A program made the translations under genes and the position numbers. From NCBI GenBank assembly GCA_019232905.1, contig JAFANA010000096.1, positions 1 through 40,185 of the forward strand: a stretch of DNA of 40,185 bases, in the 5' to 3' direction. How positions within the stretch are numbered: position 1 is the stretch's first letter; every line of letters starts with the position of its first letter. This document shows positions 9,716 to 18,254 of the stretch, piece after piece. Below the pieces are notes generated by a model, which was not told where the DNA came from, did no database searches, and saw nothing but the letters and a program-made list of their open reading frames with translations. The DNA is from Vulcanimicrobiota bacterium (GTDB lineage: Bacteria; Vulcanimicrobiota; Vulcanimicrobiia; Vulcanimicrobiales; Vulcanimicrobiaceae).

Positions 9716-10318
9716 TTACATCGGTGGAACGACGCCTTGCTCGCCGACGACAATCTGCGCTGCGGTCGGACGATTGTCGACGCCGTGGACCGCGGCAAAG
9801 ACGTGCGCGCCTCGCGCGAGCGTTTTCCAGGTCGCCGGTACAATTCGGACGACGGGAGTATTTGCAGGAATCGTCGCGTCGATCGATCCGCCGTGATAAG
9901 CGACCGTCACCGTTAACGGGCCTTCGCTCGAAGCTTTCGAAACGGTTCCGTTCGTCATTCGCGATCCCAGCGAGACGTCGCCGTTCGTCATTCGTGAACC
10001 GCCTGCGCCGCTTGCCGGATAATCCCATGGAAAGCTTCCGGCTTCATTTTTAAGCGCGTCCGGGAGGAGAAAAACTCCGACCGCGCGCGCGCCGCCTGGT
10101 TGAGGGATGTTTGTAACGCCGATAAATGCATTTTGACGGATATCGGAAAGTTTCGCCGGCACAACGCCTGCAATCGCCGTTTTCGGCGCAAGCGCGATTG
10201 TAACCGGTCCTTCGCTCGTTGCAATCGTCACGCTCGAAGCGGACGCGTCGGCGACGGTGCCGCGGATATCATCTCCAAGTGGTTGCTGTGATCCGGGCAA
10301 AATTACCATAGTGTGCAC
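9716..10318 (-). CDS. DUF5666-like beta-barrel protein without signal peptide
   Basis: A 200-aa protein with two similar halves of small beta-barrel character. Each starts with a G-T-V-x-D/K-A-S-S pattern (GTVADASASSVTIATSEG and GTVSKASSEGPLTVTVAYHG). It closes with IVVGEQGVVPPM, an ending I recognise from DUF5666-like proteins often misnamed metal ABC transporter permease. Family members are normally exported; this open frame begins MHTMVILPGSQQPLG with no signal peptide. The true start may lie upstream in another frame or the N-terminus may have been lost. It is the first gene upstream of the Mo-hydroxylase set, 75 bases from the small coupled ORF. Confidence 0.7.
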   Translation of the reverse strand: MHTMVILPGSQQPLGDDIRGTVADASASSVTIATSEGPVTIALAPKTAIAGVVPAKLSDIRQNAFIGVTNIPQPGGARAVGVFLLPDALKNEAGSFPWDYPASGAGGSRMTNGDVSLGSRMTNGTVSKASSEGPLTVTVAYHGGSIDATIPANTPVVRIVPATWKTLARGAHVFAAVHGVDNRPTAAQIVVGEQGVVPPM

Positions 10319-10428
10319 GCGATGTCGGCGTACAAAATGTGTCCAAAATCGCTCGCGCCAACGTGTTTGAACGAAAAGGACACTATTTAGGTCCCGACAC
10401 TGCCGTGTTGCGCTACTACGCTCGAGGC

Positions 10429-11241
10429 ATGAACGTCTGTCGGGCCATCTACAAATACGCGGTTGCGACGCGTGTTAGCCATTGGCTCTGGGTTCTCGCG
10501 TTTGGAGCGCTCGTTTCGAGCGGATTGCAAATCTTCAATGCCGCGCCGTTTTTGGACGCCTTCGACAGGAGGGACCAATCGCACCGCGTGTTATCAATTG
10601 ACTCGCCGCAGGACGGCGTCGGCACAACGACCCTGTTCGGACACGTCTTTACGACGACGACATGGCTCGGCTGGACGCCGAATGGCATGGGCGGCTACGC
10701 GTCGCGCGCATTTCCAAGCTGGATCACGATCCCGTCATTTCAAGACCTCGCCGACGGCCGGCGCTGGCACTTTTTCTTTGCGTGGACAGCGCTTGTCGCG
10801 TGGCTGACGTGGCTTATCTCCAGCGCGGTCAAGGGCAATCTCAGACACATTCTTCTTGCGCCGAGTGACATTCCTAAACTCTGGCCGATGCAAGCCTACT
10901 ACCTCCACCTTCGCAAAGCGCCGCCTCCATACGGGCTCTACAATCCCTTGCAGAAGGCGTCGTACACGGCGGTGCTTTTCGGACTCGCACCGCTCGTCGT
11001 CCTGACGGGGCTATCGCTATCGCCGGGTATCGATACGATCGCGCATCCATTGACGTGGATTTTGGGCGGACGTCAATTTGCGCGTTTGTGGCACTTCACC
11101 GGGATGATTTTACTGGTAGGCTTTTGGCTGATCCATGTGTTTCAAGTCCTGACCCAAGGAGTCATCAATCAGCTCATGTCAATGATTACCGGCTGGTACC
11201 GGCCCGAAGAGTACCAAACGGTGCCGGTAGAGCATCGGTGA
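10429..11241 (+). CDS. Cytochrome b561-type membrane subunit
   Basis: A 270-aa di-heme-type cytochrome b with four main helices. Candidate heme ligands are histidines in RVSHWLWVLAFGALVSSG, RWHFFFAW, RLWHFTGMILL and GFWLIHVFQV. It resembles the thiosulfate reductase/formate dehydrogenase cytochrome b group. It would pass electrons between the quinone pool and the Mo protein encoded next, an arrangement like MsrQ with MsrP. The ATG at 10429 starts just before the first helix; a GTG at 10339 would add 30 residues and overlap the region before the divergent DUF5666-like gene. The following gene starts inside this stop codon (GTGA). Confidence 0.85.
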   Translation: MNVCRAIYKYAVATRVSHWLWVLAFGALVSSGLQIFNAAPFLDAFDRRDQSHRVLSIDSPQDGVGTTTLFGHVFTTTTWLGWTPNGMGGYASRAFPSWITIPSFQDLADGRRWHFFFAWTALVAWLTWLISSAVKGNLRHILLAPSDIPKLWPMQAYYLHLRKAPPPYGLYNPLQKASYTAVLFGLAPLVVLTGLSLSPGIDTIAHPLTWILGGRQFARLWHFTGMILLVGFWLIHVFQVLTQGVINQLMSMITGWYRPEEYQTVPVEHR

Positions 11242-11924
11242 AACGCCGCGCGTTCATAGCGAGGAATCCCGCCTTTAACCGGTTGTTGAGCAGCGTTGAA
11301 CTGGTGAATCACGCATTGATCGGTACGCGCGGCCTCGCTCAGACATACACGATGTCGGAGATCTCGCCGGTCTTTCCGATTGAGAGCTTGCCGACGCCGG
11401 CTGACGCAAAATACCGCGATTTGGTTGCTTCGCATTTCGGCAACTACCGCCTCATCGTGGACGGTGCCGTTGAACAGCCGGCGGCGTTGTCGCTAGCGCA
11501 GCTGCATTCCATGCGACAGATTAGCGAGATAACGCGACACGATTGTGTCGATGGGTGGAGCGCTATCGCGAAGTGGAGCGGCGTACGACTCGCGGATGTA
11601 CTCGCGTTGGCACGGCCGCGAAGAGATGCCCGCTACGTCGTGTTTTATTGCATGGATACCGACGAGCGCGGCACTCCGTACTACGAAAGTCTCGATTGCC
11701 ATCAGGCCAATCATCCGCAAGTGTTACTTGCGCTCCGTATGAACGGCGTTCCTATTCCAAACGATTATGGTGCGCCCGTGCGACTGCGCGTGCCGACGCA
11801 ACTTGGTTACAAGAGTGCGAAGTGGATCGAACGCGCTGAAGTTGTCGGCAGCTTCGCGCATCTCTACGGCGGCGACGGCGGCTATTGGGAAGATCAAGGC
11901 TATCAGTGGTACGCAGGCATTTAA
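11238..11924 (+). CDS. Sulfite-oxidase-fold molybdopterin protein
   Basis: A 228-aa oxidoreductase of the sulfite oxidase/MsrP (YedY) class. The Mo-ligating cysteine is C103 in RHDCVDGWSAIAKWSGV, and the later PTQLGYKSAKWIERAEVV is the conserved pterin-binding strand. The N-terminus reads VKRRAFIARNPAFN, which has a twin arginine but no hydrophobic segment after it, so Tat export is doubtful and the protein may sit on the cytoplasmic side. The GTG start overlaps the cytochrome b stop by four bases, so the two make one membrane redox unit. The substrate is unknown; methionine-sulfoxide reduction is one possibility. Confidence 0.88.
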   Translation: MKRRAFIARNPAFNRLLSSVELVNHALIGTRGLAQTYTMSEISPVFPIESLPTPADAKYRDLVASHFGNYRLIVDGAVEQPAALSLAQLHSMRQISEITRHDCVDGWSAIAKWSGVRLADVLALARPRRDARYVVFYCMDTDERGTPYYESLDCHQANHPQVLLALRMNGVPIPNDYGAPVRLRVPTQLGYKSAKWIERAEVVGSFAHLYGGDGGYWEDQGYQWYAGI

Positions 11925-11950
11925 TTGAACATTTCATGGAGAAAAGATAA

Positions 11951-12823
11951 ATGGCATACATCACGGTCGGAAGAGAAAACTCCGAATCGATTGATCTCTA
12001 TTACGAGGATCAGGGAAACGGTTCAACCGTCGTTCTGGTTCACGGTTATCCACTCAGCGGGCGTTCGTGGGAAAAACAGACGAGTGCGAGTGCGTTGCTC
12101 GATGCCGGGTATCGCGTCGTCACCTACGATCGCCGGGGATTCGGCGAATCGAGTAAACCGGCAACGGGCTACAACTACGATACGCTGGCCGGGGATCTCG
12201 ACACGATTCTGACCAAGCTGGATTTACACGACGTTGCGCTCTTCGGCTTTTCAATGGGGGGCGGCGAAGTCGCGCGCTATCTCGGCCGATTCGGATCTCG
12301 ACGCGTGAGAATGGCCGGCTTTATTTCCTCGATTACTCCGTTTCTGTTGAAGACCGCCGATAATCCGCACGGTGTCGGCCGGAGCGTGTTCGATGGTCTA
12401 AAAGCCGGGATTGCCTCGGATCGCTATGCAACCGTCGCTGCGTTCACGAACAACCTTTATAACAGCGATGTGCTCAAAGGCTCGCGTGTCAGCGAGCAAG
12501 TCATCCAGGTCAGTTTCAACGTGGGCGTAAGCGCGTCTCCGGCGGCGACGCTGCAGTGCGTCGACGCCTGGTTGGAAGATTTTCGTCCAGACATCGCACG
12601 CATCGACGTGCCCGTTCTCGTCGTACACGGAGATCAAGATCGCATCGTCCCGATCGACTCGGGCGGACGGTGCATGGAAGCGTTGATAAAATCGGGCACG
12701 TACGAAGAACTGCCGGGCGCTCCGCATGGCTGCATTTGGACTCACGCGGCAGAAGTGAACCGGCTGATGCTCGAGTTTATCGAGACGGCTGCGCTCGGCG
12801 ATCGCGCCATGCAGCTCCATTAG
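11951..12823 (+). CDS. Alpha/beta hydrolase, non-heme chloroperoxidase-like
   Basis: A 290-aa alpha/beta-hydrolase with the oxyanion motif VLVHGYPLSGRSW (HG at residues 31-32), nucleophile S101 in GFSMGGGE, acid D230 in HGDQDRIVP and base H259 in PGAPHG. This pattern and the SITPFLLKTADNPHGV cap region are those of the cofactor-free haloperoxidase/esterase group (family name only; many are plain esterases). The start has a good GGAGAA ribosome site ten bases upstream. Four bases separate its stop from the GH130 gene, so the two are likely one transcript. No signal peptide: cytoplasmic. Confidence 0.92.
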   Translation: MAYITVGRENSESIDLYYEDQGNGSTVVLVHGYPLSGRSWEKQTSASALLDAGYRVVTYDRRGFGESSKPATGYNYDTLAGDLDTILTKLDLHDVALFGFSMGGGEVARYLGRFGSRRVRMAGFISSITPFLLKTADNPHGVGRSVFDGLKAGIASDRYATVAAFTNNLYNSDVLKGSRVSEQVIQVSFNVGVSASPAATLQCVDAWLEDFRPDIARIDVPVLVVHGDQDRIVPIDSGGRCMEALIKSGTYEELPGAPHGCIWTHAAEVNRLMLEFIETAALGDRAMQLH

Positions 12824-12827
12824 CGCA

Positions 12828-13940
12828 GTGTTGCAGAGCGGATTTCGCATCCAGCGGCTCGGGGTGGTTATGCACCCCGATCCGATGCGCGAAGAAGAAG
12901 TCGAAGGCGTTCTGAACCCCGGTGCTGCACGAGGACCCGACGGAAACTTGTATTTGTTCCCCCGTCTGGTCGGGCGAAAGAACTATTCGCGCATCGGTAT
13001 AGCGCGAGTACTCTTCGGCGAGAATGGTATTCCGAACGGCGTTGAAAGGCTCGGCGTTGCGCTCGAACCCGAGCAGGCTTACGAATTGCGTCCGCAAGAA
13101 GGCACGGGTGGATGCGAAGATCCTCGCGTCACGTACGTCGAGCCGCTTCGGCGCTACGTGATGACATATGTCGCATGGGGTTCGAACGGGCCGCGTGTTG
13201 CGCTGGCGATCTCAGAGAATTGTCTCGAGTGGCAGCGCCTCGGGCTGGTCGATTTTCAACCCGACGTTCAGGCGCACTATGACGTTCACTTCAATGAATT
13301 CGATAACAAAGACGCGGCATTCGCTCCTGTGCCTTTGCAAACGCACGACGGCCGCTTGATTCTCGCCATGTTCCACCGTCCACAATACACCGCGGCGAAT
13401 GCGCCGAAAGGCGTCGAGGGGCTCGCGCCGAGCATATGGGTTTCCGGTTGCGAGCTTGAGGCCGTGAAGCGTGATATTCGGCAGCTGTGCGTGATGAATC
13501 ATCACGAGCGTCTCGTTCAGCCGGTGGAAGATTGGGAAGTTCAGCGTATCGGCGTAGGAACTCCCCCGGTCCTGACGCCGCTAGGCTACATGATTGTCTA
13601 CCACGGCGTGAGCGGTCAGCTTGCTGAGGCGCCCGGCGAAGTCGCACATGTAAACTATGAAGCCGGCCTTCTGGTGTTCAGGCGCGAAAACGATAGGCTG
13701 TTTTTTTACCGTTCACCCGCGCCGATTCTGATCCCTGAACTGAAAGAAGAAACGAGCGGCGTTGTTGACAACGTCGTGTTCCCGACGGGAATCGACGAAC
13801 GCGAGCACGGCGTTTATGACGTCTACTACGGTATGGCCGATAAATACATCGGCGCCGTGCGTTTGTGGCTTCCAAAGACGCTGCAATTCAAACAAACCGA
13901 TACGCTCGAAGTTGCGCGCGAGAGGATGTTCAAGACGTGA
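12828..13940 (+). CDS. GH130-type glycoside phosphorylase/hydrolase
   Basis: A 370-aa five-bladed propeller protein of glycoside hydrolase family 130, whose members cleave beta-mannosides, mostly by phosphorolysis. Seen are the N-terminal VLNPGAARGPDGNLYLFPR, the GTGGCEDPRVTYV motif (E97, D98, R100), the NEFDNKDAAFAP loop and the C-terminal YYGMADKYIGAVRLWL strand. There is no signal peptide. The GTG at 12828 gives the usual start just before the first blade; a TTG directly after it is also possible. The gene overlaps the DHA2 exporter by a GTGA junction. Whether it acts on mannans or on another beta-glycoside cannot be told. Confidence 0.85.
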   Translation: MLQSGFRIQRLGVVMHPDPMREEEVEGVLNPGAARGPDGNLYLFPRLVGRKNYSRIGIARVLFGENGIPNGVERLGVALEPEQAYELRPQEGTGGCEDPRVTYVEPLRRYVMTYVAWGSNGPRVALAISENCLEWQRLGLVDFQPDVQAHYDVHFNEFDNKDAAFAPVPLQTHDGRLILAMFHRPQYTAANAPKGVEGLAPSIWVSGCELEAVKRDIRQLCVMNHHERLVQPVEDWEVQRIGVGTPPVLTPLGYMIVYHGVSGQLAEAPGEVAHVNYEAGLLVFRRENDRLFFYRSPAPILIPELKEETSGVVDNVVFPTGIDEREHGVYDVYYGMADKYIGAVRLWLPKTLQFKQTDTLEVARERMFKT

Positions 13941-15451
13941 CCGTCGCAACTGGATCGAAGGGCGTTGTTGAACACGGCACACGCCGTACGCTGATTATCG
14001 TAGCCGTTATGGCAGCCACGCTCATGCAAACGCTTGACACGACGATCACGAATGTTGCGCTGCCAAACATTCAAGGCAATATCGGCGCGAGTCTCGATGA
14101 AGCGACATGGGTGATCACCGCTTACACCATCGCAGCCATTATCGTCATTCCATTGACGCCGTGGCTGCAAAGCCGCTTCGGCCGCAAGAACTATTATGTC
14201 GCGTCGATTATCGGGTTCACTGTTGCGTCGGTGCTCTGCGGAGACTCTCATTCCCTCGGCTCGCTTGCGTCCTGGCGGATCGTCCAAGGCCTCTTCGGCG
14301 GCGGTCTCCTCGCCACCGCACAAGTCATTCTTCGCGATACATTCCCGCCTGAAAAGCTGAGTACAAGCCAGGGCATTTTTACGATCGGTGCAGTCATGGG
14401 CCCGGCTCTCGGTCCGCCGATCGGCGGCATTCTGGTCGACAACTATTCATGGAACTGGTGCTTTGACATCAACGTCGTGCCGGGCACATTCTCGGCGATT
14501 GTCCTATTCCTACTGTTACGCAATCCGGAATCGCCGAAAAAGTCGCCGGTCGACAGCATCGGCGTCGTGTTGCTCGCATTAGCACTCGGCTCTATGCAGT
14601 ACGTTCTAACCGAAGGCGAACAGCACGACTGGTTTTCGGATCCCGTCATCCTCTGCATGACGATCGTCTGTATCGTCAGCGCGACGGCGTTTGTCGTATA
14701 CGAGCTGATGTTTACCGCGAATCCGGTCGTCGATCTTCGGGTGCTCGCCAAAAGGACAGTTTGGGCTGGATCGCTTCTTGCTCTCGCGCAGGGCGCTGTC
14801 TTGCTCGGCTCTACGTATATTTTGCCGCAATACGTTCAAGGCTCGCTGGGCTTCACGCCGACCTTGAGCGGGATGTTGTTCTTGCTGCGAGCGATCCCCG
14901 TCGCTCTTTGTACGCCGTTGATTGTCGCACTCATCGGAGAAATTGACGCGCGCGCCATCTTGGCCGCCGGCTTCATCATAACGGGTGTTGCTACGGTAGT
15001 CTTGGCGTGGTACACGACGTCGCTGTCATTCTTCTGGACGTTCGCTCTTCCACTCGCGTTGTCCGGAGTGGGCGGCGCGGCGCTGTTCATCCCGCTCTCC
15101 GTTGCCGTGCTTAGTGGAACCCCTCCGAAAGATGGTCCGAAGGCCGGCGCGTTCCTCAATTTGGCCGTGCAACTCGGCGGGTCGATCGCGGTCGCCGCGT
15201 TAAATGTCCTGATCGATCGGCGGGAGCAGTTCCACTCGGCGATTCTTGCAGCGGAAGACACGCTGAAAAATCCGGCCGTAAAGTCGTTTCTTTACTCGCA
15301 TTCGCTCGCGCAACTCGCCGGTCTCGTGTATGGACAGGCGACGGTGTTGTCTTATGCCGACGGTACGCTCGCCATGGGTGTAGCGTCGCTTGTGTGTATC
15401 CCGTTAGTAGCACTCATCGGAAAACGTCAAACGAACGCGCCGGTCGCCTAA
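13937..15451 (+). CDS. DHA2-type (EmrB/QacA) MFS exporter
   Basis: A 504-aa, 14-helix drug:proton antiporter. It shows the DHA2 N-terminal motif LMQTLDTTITNVALPNIQG, the motif WLQSRFGRKNYY between helices 2 and 3 and the antiporter motif C region GPALGPPIGGILVDNYSW. It is expected in the inner membrane, working with an HlyD/EmrA-type adaptor; none is encoded here. The GTG start at 13937 overlaps the GH130 stop by four bases, so translation is coupled. Pairing an exporter with a GH130 enzyme is unusual. The two LuxR-type regulators follow after 65 bases and could control it. Confidence 0.92.
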   Translation: MTVATGSKGVVEHGTRRTLIIVAVMAATLMQTLDTTITNVALPNIQGNIGASLDEATWVITAYTIAAIIVIPLTPWLQSRFGRKNYYVASIIGFTVASVLCGDSHSLGSLASWRIVQGLFGGGLLATAQVILRDTFPPEKLSTSQGIFTIGAVMGPALGPPIGGILVDNYSWNWCFDINVVPGTFSAIVLFLLLRNPESPKKSPVDSIGVVLLALALGSMQYVLTEGEQHDWFSDPVILCMTIVCIVSATAFVVYELMFTANPVVDLRVLAKRTVWAGSLLALAQGAVLLGSTYILPQYVQGSLGFTPTLSGMLFLLRAIPVALCTPLIVALIGEIDARAILAAGFIITGVATVVLAWYTTSLSFFWTFALPLALSGVGGAALFIPLSVAVLSGTPPKDGPKAGAFLNLAVQLGGSIAVAALNVLIDRREQFHSAILAAEDTLKNPAVKSFLYSHSLAQLAGLVYGQATVLSYADGTLAMGVASLVCIPLVALIGKRQTNAPVA

Positions 15452-15516
15452 AAGCTGACCGCCGGCTAGGTGTGCGTCACTAGTGGTTTTGTGTAGTTGC
15501 CGCGAACCATCGCAGC

Positions 15517-18240
15517 GTGTCGCGGCAAGCGCTGTTCGGGCGCGAGCATGAGGCCCGTGCGATCGAGGATCACCTCGCTGCCGTAGCGGGGCGAGGCAGT
15601 GCTTTGCTGGTTCGAGGAGACGCCGGGATAGGCAAAACGGCCATTCTCGACTTCGCAAAATCACTCGCTGCCGACCGTGGGATGACGGTGCTCGCTGCGA
15701 CGGGCACTCAATCAGAAACCAACCTTCCGTTTAGCGGTCTGCACGAGCTATTGCGGCCGGTTCTTAATCGCGTCGATCACTTAGTTCGACCGCAGCAAGA
15801 TGCACTCGCCGCCGCCTTCGGATTAACGAACAGTGCCGCTGCCGATCTTTTCCTCATTGCGCTCGGTGCACTCGACCTTCTCGCAGACGTTGCATCCAAA
15901 AACCCGCTACTGTTGGTTGTCGACGACTTGCAGTGGCTGGATCAATCCAGTGCGGACGTGCTTGCCTTCATAGCCCGCAGGCTCGATTTCGAGCCGATTG
16001 TCCTGCTTATCGGCAGCCGTGACGTGTTTCGAACGGGCCTCTCGGCTGTCGTGCCTGAGATGCGCATCGAGGCTCTCGATGATGCGGCTTCGGAGTCGTT
16101 GCTTGACGCGCTCGATCTCGATCTCTCGCCTTCCATTCGCAAGGCCGTGCTGCATGAGGCCGCAGGCAATCCGTTGGCGCTCGTAGAGCTACCGAAGGCC
16201 ATTGCTTCTGAAATACCCGGCGGCGGCGTGATTGGTGAGCATCTCCCGCTTACGGCACGGTTGGAGCGTGCGTTTGCATCTCAAATACGTGATCTTCCTG
16301 GTGTATGCCGGCAACTTTTACTGATTGCCGCAATCGATGAACGTTCGAGCCTTCCTGAACTTCTGGCGGCAGCAAAGTTCGTCGGTGATCCGCAGATGTC
16401 TCTGGACTCGTTCACTCCGGCCATTTCCGCCGGGCTCGTTACAGCGGATGCTGGGAAAGTATCATTTCGACATCCGCTGAAGCGGGACGCGCTTTACGCT
16501 GCTTCGACACCGGCGGAGCGTGTCGCAGCGCACGCGGCGCTCGCGAACGTGGTAATTGACCATGATCGTCGTGTATGGCACCGCGCCGCTGCTACGGTCG
16601 GACTCGATGACGAGGTGGCAGAAGCGTTGGAAGCGTCCGCGGTACGCGGTCAACAGCGCGGTGATATCTGCGCGGCGATCCAAGCGTTGGATCGTGCCGC
16701 GCAACTGAGCAGCGATACTGCACGCGCAGCGAGATGCTTGATACGAGCGGCGGAACTCGCGTTCGAAATCGGTTGGCCGAAGATCGTAATCGGGTTGTTG
16801 CAGCGAGCGGAGAAGCTCGATCTTTCACCACGCGATCGTATAAAACTCAAGTGGTATCGTGAGGCGACGGTCGGCTCCGTTTCAGGGGCGGAGGCACTCA
16901 TCGAGATCGCGCACGCAGTCAAGACAAAAGACGATGCGGATCTTGCTCTGGAATTGCTCACATTACCCGCGGCAAAAAGAACCTGGTGGATCCAATCCGG
17001 TGAGCGTGTTTGCAACAATTTTATCGCCGCCATCGAGTCGGCCGGCGTCTGGGCCGAAGATGACCCGAGGTTTCTGTTCGTCTGCGCGATCACATCGCCG
17101 ATCGATCGAGGGGCATTCGTTCTCGACGGCGCCCGCCGTTTGATTGGAACACTCGGCGACGTTCGTCACGCCGAAATCATGGCGCTGGCCGCGAGCCTCG
17201 TCGGCGACCATCAGCTAGCGGAACGGTTTGCCGATATTGCCGAGCGTCCTTTGCGAAGCGCAGGCCGGTTGACGTTATTGACGCACGTCATGGCGTTGAA
17301 GGCGTGGACGTCGATACATCTTGCGCGTCGGGACGCGGCGATCGCGTGTGCGGAAGAAGCTGTGCGTCTCGGACTCGAAACGGATCAGCCGACGTACGTT
17401 GCTGCTGCACTGGGAGCAGCGGCAACGATGGCCGCTCTCGGCGGCGACGAACAACGAGCGACCGGCCTGTGCGACGATGCCGAACGAATAACGGAGCCGC
17501 TCGGAATTTTGCTTTCCGAAGTGACGTTTGCCCGTGGTATGACTGCGTTCACGACGGGGGATTACGGCAACGCGTATCGCCTTTTTCGTAGAATCTTCGA
17601 TCCGGAGGACATTGGATATCAACGCGGCCGGCATTGCTGGTTTATCGGCGACCTTGCCGAAGCTGCCGCACAGAGCGGCCATCGCGACGAGGCGATCGCC
17701 ATGCTCGCAGGGATGGAACACGTCGCAAAACGTACACCCGCACCACACGTGCATGCAGCGATGCATCATGCGCGCGCCATTCTCGCCGATGAAAACGCGG
17801 CGGAGCCGCTGTTCGAAACAGCGCTCTCCGAAGGTGCAGTGCAATCGCCGTTCACCAGAGCCCGTCTTCAGCTGGCGTTCGGAGCATGGCTGCGGCGCGA
17901 AAGGCGGACCCGCGAGGGTCGTGACGCGTTGTTCGCAGCAATGGAAGCGTTTGATTCGCTTGGTGCTCTCCCGTGGAGCGAACGCACGCGTCAAGAGCTG
18001 CGTGCCTCCGGTGTCCTCATAGAACGGCGGGCTCCGGAACGGCGAGAACAGCTGACCCCGCAAGAATTGCAGATCGCTCTGATGGCCGCCAAAGGCCTTT
18101 CGAACCGCGAGATCGGCCTAAAGCTCTATTTGTCTCCTCGCACCGTCGGCTCACACCTCTACCGCATTTTTCCGAAGCTCGAGATAACCTCGCGCTATGA
18201 ATTGCGCGGCGCCCTCGACGAGCGCATACTTCTTACCTAA
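15517..18240 (+). CDS. Large ATP-binding LuxR-family regulator (copy 1)
   Basis: A 907-aa LAL/MalT-like transcription regulator. An N-terminal STAND-type ATPase has Walker A GDAGIGKT (residues 34-41) and Walker B LLLVVDDLQWLD (D136-D137). A middle region of helical TPR-like repeats follows, rich in Ala and Leu, and a C-terminal LuxR helix-turn-helix (about residues 846-900) reads LTPQELQIALMAAKGLSNRE then LYLSPRTVGSHLYRIFPKL. The start is GTG at 15517; no better start was seen. Such proteins are one-component switches that oligomerise with ATP and an inducer. It is followed 14 bases later by a full-length paralogue. Confidence 0.92.
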   Translation: MSRQALFGREHEARAIEDHLAAVAGRGSALLVRGDAGIGKTAILDFAKSLAADRGMTVLAATGTQSETNLPFSGLHELLRPVLNRVDHLVRPQQDALAAAFGLTNSAAADLFLIALGALDLLADVASKNPLLLVVDDLQWLDQSSADVLAFIARRLDFEPIVLLIGSRDVFRTGLSAVVPEMRIEALDDAASESLLDALDLDLSPSIRKAVLHEAAGNPLALVELPKAIASEIPGGGVIGEHLPLTARLERAFASQIRDLPGVCRQLLLIAAIDERSSLPELLAAAKFVGDPQMSLDSFTPAISAGLVTADAGKVSFRHPLKRDALYAASTPAERVAAHAALANVVIDHDRRVWHRAAATVGLDDEVAEALEASAVRGQQRGDICAAIQALDRAAQLSSDTARAARCLIRAAELAFEIGWPKIVIGLLQRAEKLDLSPRDRIKLKWYREATVGSVSGAEALIEIAHAVKTKDDADLALELLTLPAAKRTWWIQSGERVCNNFIAAIESAGVWAEDDPRFLFVCAITSPIDRGAFVLDGARRLIGTLGDVRHAEIMALAASLVGDHQLAERFADIAERPLRSAGRLTLLTHVMALKAWTSIHLARRDAAIACAEEAVRLGLETDQPTYVAAALGAAATMAALGGDEQRATGLCDDAERITEPLGILLSEVTFARGMTAFTTGDYGNAYRLFRRIFDPEDIGYQRGRHCWFIGDLAEAAAQSGHRDEAIAMLAGMEHVAKRTPAPHVHAAMHHARAILADENAAEPLFETALSEGAVQSPFTRARLQLAFGAWLRRERRTREGRDALFAAMEAFDSLGALPWSERTRQELRASGVLIERRAPERREQLTPQELQIALMAAKGLSNREIGLKLYLSPRTVGSHLYRIFPKLEITSRYELRGALDERILLT

Positions 18241-18254
18241 GAACGTCATCGAAG

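Noticed and set aside
9637..9843. 68-codon minus-strand frame ending in an ATGA overlap with the 63-aa ORF
   Set aside because: It overlaps the DUF5666-like gene whose conserved ending is clear, and its Arg/Ser-rich text looks like an out-of-frame shadow. The overlap is probably chance.
17275..18063. 262-codon minus-strand frame
   Set aside because: It is antisense to the first LuxR-type regulator, with Cys/Arg-rich text and no family features.
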